A DNA stretch of 23,527 bases. Source: Promethearchaeota archaeon (GTDB taxonomy: Archaea > Asgardarchaeota > Lokiarchaeia > Sigyniarchaeales > SOKP01). The position numbers were made by a program, and so were the translations under genes. Shown in pieces: positions 6,364-14,840 of this stretch. The DNA lies in NCBI GenBank assembly GCA_030606095.1, contig JAUWHC010000005.1:1-23527 (forward strand), in the 5' to 3' direction. The notes beneath the pieces are model-generated. The model was not told the DNA's origin, did no database searches, and worked only from the letters and a program-made list of their open reading frames with translations. Positions within the stretch are counted from its first letter, which is position 1. Each line of letters begins with the position of its first letter.

Positions 6364-7131
6364 ATGCCACTAATTATTAAAGATGAGTATCCAGAAAAAT
6401 TATTTCGTGAAGATGGGAAGAGACTTGATGGTCGAGACAAACACGAGTTAAGACCTATAAAAATGGAAGTAGGAGTACTAAAAAATGCAGATGGTTCAGC
6501 ATATTTAGAATGGGGCAATAACAAAATTTATTGCGCTGTTTACGGACCTAGAGATGTTCATCCGCACTATTTAGCGAAACCAGATAAAGGAATTCTAAGA
6601 GTTTTTTATAGAATGTCAACCTTTTCGGTGTTTGAAAGAAAACGCCCAGCTCCAGGACGCAGAGAAAAAGAAATTTCAATGGTATTAACAGATTGTTTAG
6701 AACCTTTGCTTTTTCTTGAACTTTATCCTGGTAATTCATTTGAGGTTTTTATTAACGTGATGGATGCTGATGGCGGAACACGGTGTGCTTGTGCCACAGT
6801 TGCTGCCTTAGCACTCGCTGATGCGGGTGTTCCAATGAGAAGTCTAGTAACAGCTGTTGCCGTTGGAAAAATCGATGGAGAATTAGTAACAGACTTATCA
6901 GGAATTGAAGATAAAGCGGGTGATGCAGATTTACCGTGTGCGATAACATGGTTTAATGAGGAATTTTCATTACTTCAATTCGATGGTAAAATGGATTTAA
7001 AAGAGTTTGATAAGTGTTTAATTCTTGCTAAAAATGCTCTAACAAAGATCCATGAAATACAGCTAAATGCGCTAAAAAATAAATATATAGCAATTCAAGA
7101 AGAATATTCTGGAGGAAAGAATAAGAAATGA
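6364..7131 (+). CDS. rrp41: Exosome catalytic subunit Rrp41
   Basis: A 255-residue RNase PH-fold protein that degrades RNA 3'-5' by phosphorolysis (and can add tails in reverse) as part of the Rrp41/Rrp42 ring. The family start KRLDGRDKHELRPIKMEVGV (19-38) is present. PGRREKE (97-103) provides the basic RNA/phosphate-binding residues, MDADGGTR (133-140) is conserved, and GIEDKAGDADLPCA (180-193) holds the catalytic aspartates. This subunit therefore looks active. It directly follows rrp4 and overlaps rrp42 by 4 bp, so the three subunits are likely translated together. Confidence 0.96.
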   Translation: MPLIIKDEYPEKLFREDGKRLDGRDKHELRPIKMEVGVLKNADGSAYLEWGNNKIYCAVYGPRDVHPHYLAKPDKGILRVFYRMSTFSVFERKRPAPGRREKEISMVLTDCLEPLLFLELYPGNSFEVFINVMDADGGTRCACATVAALALADAGVPMRSLVTAVAVGKIDGELVTDLSGIEDKAGDADLPCAITWFNEEFSLLQFDGKMDLKEFDKCLILAKNALTKIHEIQLNALKNKYIAIQEEYSGGKNKK

Positions 7132-7952
7132 TGAATACAAAACGCGTAATCTCGACGATAGAAAAAAATTACATTCTCAATAATTTGAGGAAAGAAGAAA
7201 GAATTGACGGTAGAGGACTTTGGGAATATCGAGATTGGACTATTAAACCAGATGTTATCTCTTCAGCAGAAGGATCTGCTGACGTAACATTAGGAGATAC
7301 AAGAATAATAACAGGGTTAAAATACGATGTAGGAACCCCTTTTCCCGACCTTCCTGAAGAAGGCGTTTGTACTTTTATGGCGGAACTACTACCTTTAGCA
7401 TCTCCTATATTTGAAAGGGGGCCTCCAAACGAGCAATCAATTGAACTTGCACGTGTTGTTGATAGAGGGATTCGACATGCAGACTGCGTCCAAACAAAAA
7501 AACTCTGTATAAAAGCAAATAAAGCTGTGTATATTATATTTGTAGATCTATATGTTATTAATTATTCGGGGAATTTAATTGATACAGGTGGTATAGGTTC
7601 GTTAACTGCATTAATCTCAAGTCACATTCCTGAAGGAAAATGGGTAGACGATCAAATTGAATGGACGGGTAAATATTTAACTGGAGAAACTCTTGTAAAT
7701 GAACTACCAATTGTTACAACATATGGAAAAATCGGTGATATCATCTTTTTAGACCCTAATTTACCAGAAGAACTTGTGAGTGATGGAAAAATCTCCATTT
7801 CTGTTACAGAAGATAAAATAGTATCTATTCAAAAAAGTGGTCTTGCTACTTTTTCTATAGAAGAAATAAATACATTGAGTAAGAAATCTATGGAGATAGG
7901 TAAAAAACTTAGGAAGGAATTTAATCTTTGGCAATATAAAGTTAAAGATTAA
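7128..7952 (+). CDS. rrp42: Exosome non-catalytic subunit Rrp42
   Basis: A 274-residue RNase PH-fold partner of Rrp41. It begins with a family-typical helix and EERIDGRGLWEYRDWTIK (24-41), then GSADVTLGDTRIITGLK. A characteristic Rrp42 segment near the C-terminal third reads FLDPNLPEELVSDGKISISV. The catalytic acidic cluster of Rrp41 is missing, as in all archaeal Rrp42 proteins; the subunit contributes structure and RNA binding. The ATG overlaps the rrp41 stop (ATGATG, so the start may be 7128 or 7131). In other archaea rpl37ae normally follows; here an inserted minus-strand pair intervenes and an 80-bp T-rich convergent gap follows. Confidence 0.95.
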   Translation: MMNTKRVISTIEKNYILNNLRKEERIDGRGLWEYRDWTIKPDVISSAEGSADVTLGDTRIITGLKYDVGTPFPDLPEEGVCTFMAELLPLASPIFERGPPNEQSIELARVVDRGIRHADCVQTKKLCIKANKAVYIIFVDLYVINYSGNLIDTGGIGSLTALISSHIPEGKWVDDQIEWTGKYLTGETLVNELPIVTTYGKIGDIIFLDPNLPEELVSDGKISISVTEDKIVSIQKSGLATFSIEEINTLSKKSMEIGKKLRKEFNLWQYKVKD

Positions 7953-7959
7953 AACTTTT

Positions 7960-8015
7960 GTTTAATTGTATTTTTTTTCAAATTTTATTATTTTTATTTT
8001 AAACTTTTTTTTAAG
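7960..8015. terminator. T-rich convergent gap, bidirectional terminator candidate
   Basis: Between the convergent stops of rrp42 and the CrtC-like gene lies about 80 bp with plus-strand T-runs of 8 at two places (near 7970 and 8006) and mostly T/A composition. This fits plus-strand termination after the exosome genes, so rpl37ae would need its own promoter. There is no matching A-run evidence for efficient minus-strand termination. Confidence 0.4.
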
Positions 8016-8032
8016 ATTATTCGAAATCAAAA

Positions 8033-9004
8033 TTATTGTTTTCTAACTTTTCTTAGAGTTTCAAACGTGCCATATCCTCCCGAAATTCCATCAAGTTCGA
8101 AAGTTCCAAATGCTTGTACTAAGATTGATTGATTACCATCATCATCTTGAAAATTAACGGGGATAATTGAGCCTACATTAGCTTTGAGTATATGTCGATC
8201 GCCGAGGTTATCAATCAATTCTAACTCTGAACTTACAGGTAAAATACCATCTTGTTGAAATTTTTGATTTATTATTCGTAGCGTCTTTAGAGGAATATTT
8301 TTTCCATTTTTAAATAAAAAACCACCCGTAGATAATCTGCCATCATCAGTAATAATCGCAGCAGGATTAATTGCTAAATCTTCGTTAAACCAAACTACGT
8401 AATAAAACCAATCTCCAATACCAGTCCAATCTCTTACCCCATAAGTGTGGTCTCGTTGTCCTAAAACCCGTTCAATGTAAAAGATATCATCACCTACTAC
8501 TAATTCCCCAGAAACAAGTCCTATTTGTTCCCAATGTTTATCTCCTGATTTTTTACCGATTTCTAGTGATTCTGGAGTCATATATTCGCTATATTCATAT
8601 GGTTCGTTGATAGGTTTAAATGATAAATCCATTTTAATAGATTGGACTTTTAAAATGAGTTTTGGGTTTTCACGTACTTTTGGTAAGTCTAACGAGTTTT
8701 TTACAAAAATCATATTACCTTTAAATTTAAAATTCCAATTTCCATCTGAATGCCAACCATGTACCATTCCTTTTACTTTAAGGGCATCTGAATAATCTTT
8801 TTTTTTAATCTGTTGGTGATATCCTGCTACGGAACCATCAGGCAGAAAAAGAAAGAAAAAAGTCATGCCCTCCTGTTTATTTGGTTTAAAACCAATTCTA
8901 GACATGCCCCCTAATTTGTTCTTTTTACTATAAAAAACAAAATAATAACTTTCGTTCCATTCAGGATGTTTGGTTGATTTATCTATATGAGTTATTTTTT
9001 CCAT
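8033..9004 (-). CDS. CrtC/AttH-like (DUF7064-type) beta-barrel protein
   Basis: A 323-residue soluble protein with no signal peptide. The N-terminal half (PEWNESYYFVFYSKKNKLG at 14-32, MSRIGFKP, then MTFFFLFLPDG) and the C-terminal half, with the motif LGQRDHTYGVRDWTGIGDW (181-199), resemble the two-lipocalin-domain arrangement of CrtC/AttH and DUF7064/DUF7065 proteins. Members of that group bind or convert hydrophobic molecules; a hydratase-type role is known for carotenoid CrtC. The conserved RDH-x3-RDW cluster could be a ligand or active site. It lies 18 bp downstream of the PEP-synthase-like gene on the same strand, so the two likely form an operon and act on one substrate. The substrate is unknown. 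Family assignment is from motif memory. Confidence 0.6.
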   Translation of the reverse strand: MEKITHIDKSTKHPEWNESYYFVFYSKKNKLGGMSRIGFKPNKQEGMTFFFLFLPDGSVAGYHQQIKKKDYSDALKVKGMVHGWHSDGNWNFKFKGNMIFVKNSLDLPKVRENPKLILKVQSIKMDLSFKPINEPYEYSEYMTPESLEIGKKSGDKHWEQIGLVSGELVVGDDIFYIERVLGQRDHTYGVRDWTGIGDWFYYVVWFNEDLAINPAAIITDDGRLSTGGFLFKNGKNIPLKTLRIINQKFQQDGILPVSSELELIDNLGDRHILKANVGSIIPVNFQDDDGNQSILVQAFGTFELDGISGGYGTFETLRKVRKQ

Positions 9005-9022
9005 TTTTGTTTTAAATCTTTG

Positions 9023-11752
9023 TTAATTTTTAATTGTAATAATTCCATTATAACCATTAATATTTACAATTTGACCGCTTTTAAAGAGTTTACATGCGTT
9101 TGGAACGTTGGTTACTGCGGGTATACCATATTCTCGAGCAACTACGGCACCATGGCTAAGTATTCCTCCCGTTTCAGTGATAAGACCTCCTATTTTTGAA
9201 AATACAGGAGTCCATCCTGGATCTGTTCGAGGTACTACGAGGATCTCGTTTGTTTTAACTGTAGAGATTTGATTAATAGTTCGAATTACATGAATTTTCC
9301 CCGTAATTATTCCATGGCTTGCTGGTATCCCTTGGAAAATTGAACTATCTTTTGAGTATTTTAAAACATCGTTAAATTCGTGGGAACCTAAAAGAAATTT
9401 TGGAGGAACATCATGTTCAAATTTTAGAAAATCTCTTTTTCTATTACTAACTTCAATCTGTAATTTAGACATTTCGCTCTCATTAAATCTATGATGTAAT
9501 AAATCTTCAATCTCTCTTTTTTTTAGAAAAAATATATCATTTGACTCCTTTAGAATTCCCTCATTAGTTAATAGTTTTCCTATTTCTAAAAAAACCCTTC
9601 GATTTCTTATAATCCAGCGATCCAAGTTAAATCTCTGATTTTCTCTAAAGATTATGTATAATCGGCTTAGTTTTAAAATAACACATAAAATTTTCCATTT
9701 TATAAAACCAAATCGTTGTGATCTAATTTTATATTCAACAATCTTCTCAGTTTTTTCTTGGATCTCACAGCTGAAAAAATTATTATTAATTTTTTTATGT
9801 GTTGTTTCCGTGGTTAATGATTTTAAGATATTAAACATGTGAATCATTGGTTCTTCGCTCCAACGGGGGTAATAAGGCTCTCTAGTGAATCCACGATCGC
9901 CAAATTTCTTTAAAAAATTATCAAATTCTATTAGAAAATTATGAATTTGTGAATTTTTTTCATGTTTTAGCAGGTCATAAATGTTTTCAGATTTATTATC
10001 GAGTATTATTGTCTTTAAGTTAGAGTTATCTTGAATTAAGGCCGCTAATGAATGAATTCCCTCATTTGTTTCAGTTAACTTGTGTTTTAAGCCTGATATT
10101 AAAACGGGATAATATAGTAGCGATTCATTTTTCCCTAGAAAACGAGTAAGAAGATATTGCGTCATTAAATTCATTCCAATATTGTGAACGGGGATCCCAT
10201 ATCTTACTAGACTGAAATGAGGAACCATTGCACGATTGAGTTCTTCAGCAAGTGAAAATAAAGCTAGTCCATCGCTTGTATCTTCGATTTTTTTGATTTT
10301 TAAATCAAAATTTCTGCAAAACGGATTAAATATCATATTAGTCCACTCATCGTATTTTACCGCAGTTTTAGTAATAGCACCATCAGGATCATAAAACTTT
10401 ATTCGAATTTCTGCAATTACACGATTCTTAATATGGAAAGGAAGGTTTTTAATTGTTTCCTTACCGTAGTATCCATAACCTTCTGGAAAGTAATTTAAAA
10501 GATCATCATTTCGCAACATTTTAGGAATTTCATTTTCTACTTTAAGTTTAAGAACTTCTAAATTGAAATACACGTGACCATTATAAAGCTTTAAAAGCTG
10601 ATTATCTATATTTTCATAGCCCAAAATATTATTTGCCTCGATATTAACAATTTTGGTTAAATTCTCGCCTAATAATTCGAAAAAGAGAGGAGTAACAGGA
10701 TCATTCCAATAATCATCGCTATAACCTCGACTCCACATTTTTTTTTCTCTGTTTTTTTGGGGGCTCATTGAGGTTATAGGGCGCGATTGAAGAAGATAGA
10801 TGCGATCATCTTGATCTATAGCCCATTCGATATCTTGAGGCTTTCCTCCAAAGATACTCTCAATTTTGCTCCCAATTCTAGCAAGTTTAATAATAATCTT
10901 GTCTGAGAGAGAAGATTCCGTGCTTTTTTGTTCGGAGAGGATTTTTTGCTCGATACCACTATCGCCATTAGTTTCTTTTGAAAAAATGGCAAATTCTTTT
11001 TTTCCTATTCGTTTTTCAATGACTCTAAATACTTTTTTTCCTTTTGTAAGTATTTTTTGAACAATGTATTGATCGGGATTAATCTGGCCAGACATTAAGG
11101 ATTCTCCCAATCCAAAATTGGATTCAATAAGAATTTCTGAATCATCCGAAGTAATTGGATTAGCTGTAAATAAAACTCCTGCAGATTTTGGTGAAATCAT
11201 TTTTTGAACAATGGTTGCAATTTTAACGCGTTTATGAGGTATCAAGTTTTTTATCCTATAAGATATTGCTCTACCCGTCCAAAGAGAGGCATAGCACTGT
11301 TTAATGTGATGAAAAGTTTGCTTGAGACCTTTAAGATTTAAATAAGTATCATATTGACCCGCAAATGAAGCCGTAGGTAAATCTTCTGCCGTAGCTGACG
11401 ATCTTACGGCAACATAATAAGAATCATAATGAGGATATTTAGTAGAGATTTCATTGATGAGTTCAGTAGGAAGTGGGCTGCCCTCAATAGCGTCTTTAAT
11501 TGATTTCGCTGCTGCTTCAATAGAGCCATAATCATTATCTTTGATTTTATTTAGTGAATCTTGGATAATATTATCAAGCTTATTATGCATTAGAAATAAA
11601 GTATAAGCCGAATTTTTTATTACATATCCTTCTGGAACAAAAAAATCTTTTGCCATTAGAAAGCTCAGATTAGCAGCTTTATGGCCGATCTTATTAGTAT
11701 CATCAGTTGATATATCAGAAAAATTTACTGTAAAAGTACCTTCTATAACCAA
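9023..11752 (-). CDS. PEP-synthase-like phosphotransferase without PEP barrel
   Basis: A 909-residue protein. Residues 1 to about 330 form the PPDK/PEP-synthase ATP-grasp domain: GHKAANLSFL, AVRSSATAEDLPTASFAGQY, SAGVLFTANPIT, and IEWAID...LLQSRPITSM. The C terminus is the phosphohistidine swivelling domain: VPRTDPGWTPVFSKIGGLI and ETGGILSHGAVVAREYGIPA, with His867 as the phosphate carrier. Between them are about 450 residues of family-variable sequence, and no PEP/pyruvate TIM barrel follows. This is the layout of rifampicin phosphotransferase and relatives, which move the beta-phosphate of ATP to a small-molecule hydroxyl. The acceptor here is unknown. The start is TTG, supported by GGTGGAT 4 nt upstream; the nearest upstream ATG is out of frame. 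It is the first gene of the inserted minus-strand pair. Confidence 0.85.
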   Translation of the reverse strand: MVIEGTFTVNFSDISTDDTNKIGHKAANLSFLMAKDFFVPEGYVIKNSAYTLFLMHNKLDNIIQDSLNKIKDNDYGSIEAAAKSIKDAIEGSPLPTELINEISTKYPHYDSYYVAVRSSATAEDLPTASFAGQYDTYLNLKGLKQTFHHIKQCYASLWTGRAISYRIKNLIPHKRVKIATIVQKMISPKSAGVLFTANPITSDDSEILIESNFGLGESLMSGQINPDQYIVQKILTKGKKVFRVIEKRIGKKEFAIFSKETNGDSGIEQKILSEQKSTESSLSDKIIIKLARIGSKIESIFGGKPQDIEWAIDQDDRIYLLQSRPITSMSPQKNREKKMWSRGYSDDYWNDPVTPLFFELLGENLTKIVNIEANNILGYENIDNQLLKLYNGHVYFNLEVLKLKVENEIPKMLRNDDLLNYFPEGYGYYGKETIKNLPFHIKNRVIAEIRIKFYDPDGAITKTAVKYDEWTNMIFNPFCRNFDLKIKKIEDTSDGLALFSLAEELNRAMVPHFSLVRYGIPVHNIGMNLMTQYLLTRFLGKNESLLYYPVLISGLKHKLTETNEGIHSLAALIQDNSNLKTIILDNKSENIYDLLKHEKNSQIHNFLIEFDNFLKKFGDRGFTREPYYPRWSEEPMIHMFNILKSLTTETTHKKINNNFFSCEIQEKTEKIVEYKIRSQRFGFIKWKILCVILKLSRLYIIFRENQRFNLDRWIIRNRRVFLEIGKLLTNEGILKESNDIFFLKKREIEDLLHHRFNESEMSKLQIEVSNRKRDFLKFEHDVPPKFLLGSHEFNDVLKYSKDSSIFQGIPASHGIITGKIHVIRTINQISTVKTNEILVVPRTDPGWTPVFSKIGGLITETGGILSHGAVVAREYGIPAVTNVPNACKLFKSGQIVNINGYNGIITIKN

Positions 11753-11900
11753 ATAAATCCACCATGAAATTTAGAATATTAATCTAATTTTTAAATTAAA
11801 ATCTTTAATATATCTTTGTTTAAAATTGTTTATAAAAGTTAATTTGACTTAAACTAGAAATTAGCGAATTTAGGGGAAATTGATTTTTCTTAATTGGAAA

Positions 11901-11918
11901 AATTTAAAGTTTATAGTA
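11901..11918 (+). promoter_or_regulatory. Candidate promoter for rpl37ae operon
   Basis: Within the 200-bp divergent gap (11753-11953), the string aatttaaagtttatagta looks like a BRE plus TATA element, about 45-60 bp before the rpl37ae ATG. A start site near 11938 would leave a leader of about 25 nt. This gap must hold promoters for both directions; no clear minus-strand TATA box stands out from the AT-rich background. Confidence 0.4.
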
Positions 11919-11962
11919 GTTTTTATTTAAACACAATATATTAAAAGAAATTAGTGATATTA

Positions 11963-12253
11963 ATGGGTAAAACGAAGAAAACTGGTCTTTCCGCCACTTT
12001 TGGAGCGCGCTATGGCTCTAATGTTCGAAAGAAATGGAGATTAATCATGGAAAAACAAAAAGGGGGAACTTTAAAATGCCCTCGATGCGAAACAAGAGGA
12101 TCGATCAATAGAATCTCGACTGGTATATGGCATTGTAGAAAATGTAATGCTAAATTTACAGGAGGGGCATATAACACACAAACACCTCGAGGCGCAGAGT
12201 CCTTTAGAATAGCGAAACGAAAACAAAGAGAATCAGAAGTAATTGAAGAATAA
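11963..12253 (+). CDS. rpl37ae: 50S ribosomal protein L37Ae
   Basis: A 96-residue zinc-ribbon ribosomal protein of the large subunit. The N terminus MGKTKKTGLSATFGARYGSN is family-typical. The zinc ligands are Cys39, Cys42, Cys58 and Cys61 (CPRC...CRKC), followed by KFTGGAY. The ATG at 11963 is preferred over an in-frame GTG at 11954, because that GTG lies within a GTGAT element correctly placed to act as the ribosome-binding site. In other archaea this gene sits next to rrp42; here it restarts after the insertion. Its stop overlaps the pcc1 start by one base (TAATG), leaving no room for the rpoP gene often found here. Confidence 0.96.
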   Translation: MGKTKKTGLSATFGARYGSNVRKKWRLIMEKQKGGTLKCPRCETRGSINRISTGIWHCRKCNAKFTGGAYNTQTPRGAESFRIAKRKQRESEVIEE

Positions 12254-12522
12254 TGATTAAAAATAATTTTTATACAATAAAATCTACTTTAGAGCTTAAA
12301 TTTAAAACTTCTAAACTGTGCGATATTTCTTATAACTCATTTTTACCAGAATTTAATATAGTAAAATCGAAAAGATCTACAATAGCGATGAAAAAAGAGG
12401 AATATTCGTTAATATTCCAAATCGATAGCAACGATATCACTGCTTTCAGGGCAAGTATTAATGAGATAATCAGTTTCGGAAAGGTAATTGATAATACGCT
12501 AAAGATTGTTGAAAATTCGTAA
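12253..12522 (+). CDS. pcc1: KEOPS complex subunit Pcc1
   Basis: An 89-residue small alpha/beta protein that dimerises the KEOPS complex, which transfers threonylcarbamoyl to A37 of tRNAs (t6A). The C-terminal DITAFRASINEIISFGKVID (about 61-80) is the diagnostic Pcc1 helix (D-x-x-A-x-R-A-S/A-x-N). The N-terminal strand STLELKF and a hydrophobic strand EYSLIFQID complete the fold. It is translationally coupled to rpl37ae by the one-base overlap and sits 55 bp before prefoldin beta. KEOPS partner cgi121 lies 4 kb downstream on the same strand. The catalytic subunit Kae1 and Bud32 are not in the window. Confidence 0.88.
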   Translation: MIKNNFYTIKSTLELKFKTSKLCDISYNSFLPEFNIVKSKRSTIAMKKEEYSLIFQIDSNDITAFRASINEIISFGKVIDNTLKIVENS

Positions 12523-12577
12523 ATTTCATATTAGAAATTTCATTTACCAAAATATAAAAAATATTATGTGATTATCA

Positions 12578-12934
12578 TTGACAATAAATTATGAATCGTT
12601 AAATGAAGAAACAAAGAAGAAATTTCAAACTCTAACTCAATTTGGTCAAACCTTAGAGATCCTTACACAACAGAAGTTACAAATTGATAGTAATATTAGA
12701 GAAACAGAACTAGCGATAGAAAGTCTAACTGAAGCTACTCCAGATACACCTGTTTACAAGAATATTGGTGGCGTGATGGTAAAAAGTACTCGAGACAAAC
12801 TACTTGACGAGAAAAAATCTAATAAAGAAACTCTAACCATGCAATCTAAAACGCTTGCTCAAAAAATCGAAAGAACTAAGAGCACTTTTGAGAACATGCA
12901 GAAATCTCTTCAAGAAGATTTACAAAATCAATAA
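12578..12934 (+). CDS. pfdB: Prefoldin beta subunit
   Basis: A 118-residue prefoldin beta subunit. Prefoldin is a hexameric jellyfish-shaped chaperone that passes unfolded proteins to the thermosome. N- and C-terminal coiled-coil helices (about 8-46 and 76-115) flank a short beta hairpin containing TPVYKNIGGVMVKST (57-71), the conserved beta-prefoldin signature. No ATG is available at the N terminus. The start is a TTG at 12578, strongly supported by GTGAT 5 nt upstream. Its place after pcc1 is the conserved superoperon order. The C terminus overlaps the open extension of the following DHH frame, but the real DHH start lies after this stop. Confidence 0.93.
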   Translation: MTINYESLNEETKKKFQTLTQFGQTLEILTQQKLQIDSNIRETELAIESLTEATPDTPVYKNIGGVMVKSTRDKLLDEKKSNKETLTMQSKTLAQKIERTKSTFENMQKSLQEDLQNQ

Positions 12935-12950
12935 TAAATTTAATATTTTT

Positions 12951-13958
12951 ATGCTTAATTTTAAAAAAGATGATTTTTTAAATTATTTAAAGGGAAAAAA
13001 TCTCTTAATTGCCACTCATGATTCAGCAGATCTTGACGGTTTTGTGTCTGCTTTAGTTTTAAAATTCTTTTTTGAGAATTTTTTTACAAATCAAAATATA
13101 TTTTTAACATTCTCAAAATTATCTAAATATACTAAAAATTTCTTGGTAAAATTTCTCCAAAGATTTCCAGATTTTAATTTCCCTTCTGAAAATGACGAAA
13201 ACTTCTCGAATATTGATGTTATAGTGATAGTCGATTCAAATAATTTAGAACAAATAAAATTGTCAAGCACATTAAATTTGGATGTACCCTTCATTTTTGT
13301 AGATCATCATTTAGATTTAAAAAAGAATTATGATGGAAATGTAACATCATTGAATTTAATATTTGACAATTATTCTTCGACAGCAGAGATAATATTAGAG
13401 TTAATTGATAGTTATAACTTCGATCTTCCAATCCCATACAAATATCTTTTAATATCGGCGATTTTAACCGATTCAGGGTTTCTTAAATATGGAAATACCA
13501 AGACAATCAAGCATTTATTAAATATTTTGCAAGATGAAATAGAATTACAAGATGTTCTACTTTTATTGGAGAACGAAACTGATATCTCTAAAAAAATTGC
13601 AAGAATTAAAGGGTTACAAAGAGCTAAACTAATCCGAGTTGATAATTGGTTAATTGGCATTTCACATGTTAGTAGTTTTAGCGCTTCCGTTGCTTCAACT
13701 TTAATAAATGTTGGATTTGATGTTGGAATTGTTTATACAAAAGAAAAATCTAGGTATAGAATCAGCGCTCGAGCAAAAAAAAATGTATGTTTAAAAACGG
13801 GGTTGCATCTTGGGAAAATTTTAAATGGAATAAATAAATCAGATGGTGGTGGGCATGATGGCGCTGCGACTTTAAACGGCGAGAATGATTTAGAACGTAG
13901 TCTTAATGAAATAATAGATACTATAAAGCTAACTTTAATTAATTATCGACCCTTATAA
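12951..13958 (+). CDS. DHH-family phosphoesterase
   Basis: A 335-residue protein with the DHH/DHHA1 architecture of archaeal RecJ-like and nano-RNase/phosphodiesterase proteins, which hydrolyse phosphodiester bonds in single-stranded nucleic acid or (di)nucleotides with Mn2+. Motif I is THDSADLDGF (22-31), motif II VIVDSNN (92-98), motif III FVDHH (116-120), motif IV LTDSG. The C-terminal DHHA1 signature is GGGHDGAA. All metal ligands appear intact. The open frame extends 32 residues further upstream into prefoldin, but ATG 12951 gives a normal N terminus and avoids the overlap. Its position downstream of prefoldin beta is common in archaeal exosome clusters and suggests a role in RNA end processing or small-RNA turnover. 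Confidence 0.85.
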   Translation: MLNFKKDDFLNYLKGKNLLIATHDSADLDGFVSALVLKFFFENFFTNQNIFLTFSKLSKYTKNFLVKFLQRFPDFNFPSENDENFSNIDVIVIVDSNNLEQIKLSSTLNLDVPFIFVDHHLDLKKNYDGNVTSLNLIFDNYSSTAEIILELIDSYNFDLPIPYKYLLISAILTDSGFLKYGNTKTIKHLLNILQDEIELQDVLLLLENETDISKKIARIKGLQRAKLIRVDNWLIGISHVSSFSASVASTLINVGFDVGIVYTKEKSRYRISARAKKNVCLKTGLHLGKILNGINKSDGGGHDGAATLNGENDLERSLNEIIDTIKLTLINYRPL

Positions 13959-13988
13959 ATCAAAAAGATATGCAGATACCCTTATATA

Positions 13989-14828
13989 ATGAGCCTAATT
14001 AAATTTAGCAATTTTCATTTTCGATACAAAGGAAACGAAGAATACGCCGTAAAAAATATTAATTTAAAAATTGAGTCTAATAAATTTATTTTGTTAGCCG
14101 GAGAGACTGGATCTGGAAAAACTTCGCTAATCAGATGTATGAATGGATTAATCCCCCAATTTTATGCGGGTTATTATAAGGGATCTGTGGAAATCTCAGG
14201 AAAAAACACTACAGAAACATCTATATCAAGTTTATCTGAAGATATTGGAATTGTATTTCAAAATCCTGAAAACCAATTAATTGCAATGAATGTAGAACAT
14301 GAAATTGCTTTTGGCTTGGAAAACCTTGGATTTTCGAGGGATATTATTAAAGAAAGAATTGAAGAAGTTGTGGAAATAACTGAAATTGAAAACATAATAG
14401 ATAAGGCGCCTTTTGAGATTAGCGGCGGTGAGCAACAACGAGTTGCTATTGCTTCAATTTTAGTATTAGAGCCCAAAATTATCGTTCTAGACGAGCCTAC
14501 CGCAAATTTAGACCCTTTTTTTGCTCAAAAAATAATTACTTTATTAAAAAAAATCCAAATTGAAAAGAAAATTACTGTCATAATTAGCGAACATCGAATG
14601 GATTTAATTATCCCAATTGTGGATGATATAATCTTGATGAAAGAAGGTGAGGTTATTGCTTACGACGATAAAGATACGATAATTAGTGATGATATTTTTG
14701 AGAATTTAAATATTAATAAACCAAAAATATATTCAATTTTTAATCAATTGAAAAAAAAAATTTTATTTGGACAAAATATTCCAATATCGATTCAAGATGC
14801 TATTAATTTATTAAAAACTATCAATTAA
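13989..14828 (+). CDS. ECF transporter ATP-binding protein (first)
   Basis: A 279-residue ABC ATPase of an energy-coupling-factor (vitamin/metal) transporter. Walker A is GETGSGKTS (38-46), the Q-loop FQNPENQ (90-96), the signature ISGGEQQR (144-151), Walker B IIVLDEP (164-170), the D-loop NLDP and the switch His202 (SEHRM). FQNPENQ is typical of EcfA-type ATPases. It begins 30 bp after the DHH gene, with TATA-like bases (cttatata) immediately before the ATG, so it may have its own nearly leaderless transcript or belong to the upstream operon. It pairs with the next gene to form an ATPase heterodimer on EcfT. Confidence 0.92.
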   Translation: MSLIKFSNFHFRYKGNEEYAVKNINLKIESNKFILLAGETGSGKTSLIRCMNGLIPQFYAGYYKGSVEISGKNTTETSISSLSEDIGIVFQNPENQLIAMNVEHEIAFGLENLGFSRDIIKERIEEVVEITEIENIIDKAPFEISGGEQQRVAIASILVLEPKIIVLDEPTANLDPFFAQKIITLLKKIQIEKKITVIISEHRMDLIIPIVDDIILMKEGEVIAYDDKDTIISDDIFENLNINKPKIYSIFNQLKKKILFGQNIPISIQDAINLLKTIN

Positions 14829-14840
14829 ATTAGAAAGGCT

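Noticed and set aside
11954..11962. GTG start for L37Ae giving three extra residues
   Set aside because: The GTG is part of a GTGAT ribosome-binding element, and the family N terminus begins at MGKTKK.
12855..12950. 32-residue N-terminal extension of the DHH protein
   Set aside because: It lies entirely within the prefoldin beta gene and the short gap after it, and is not part of the DHH fold. ATG 12951 gives a normal N terminus.
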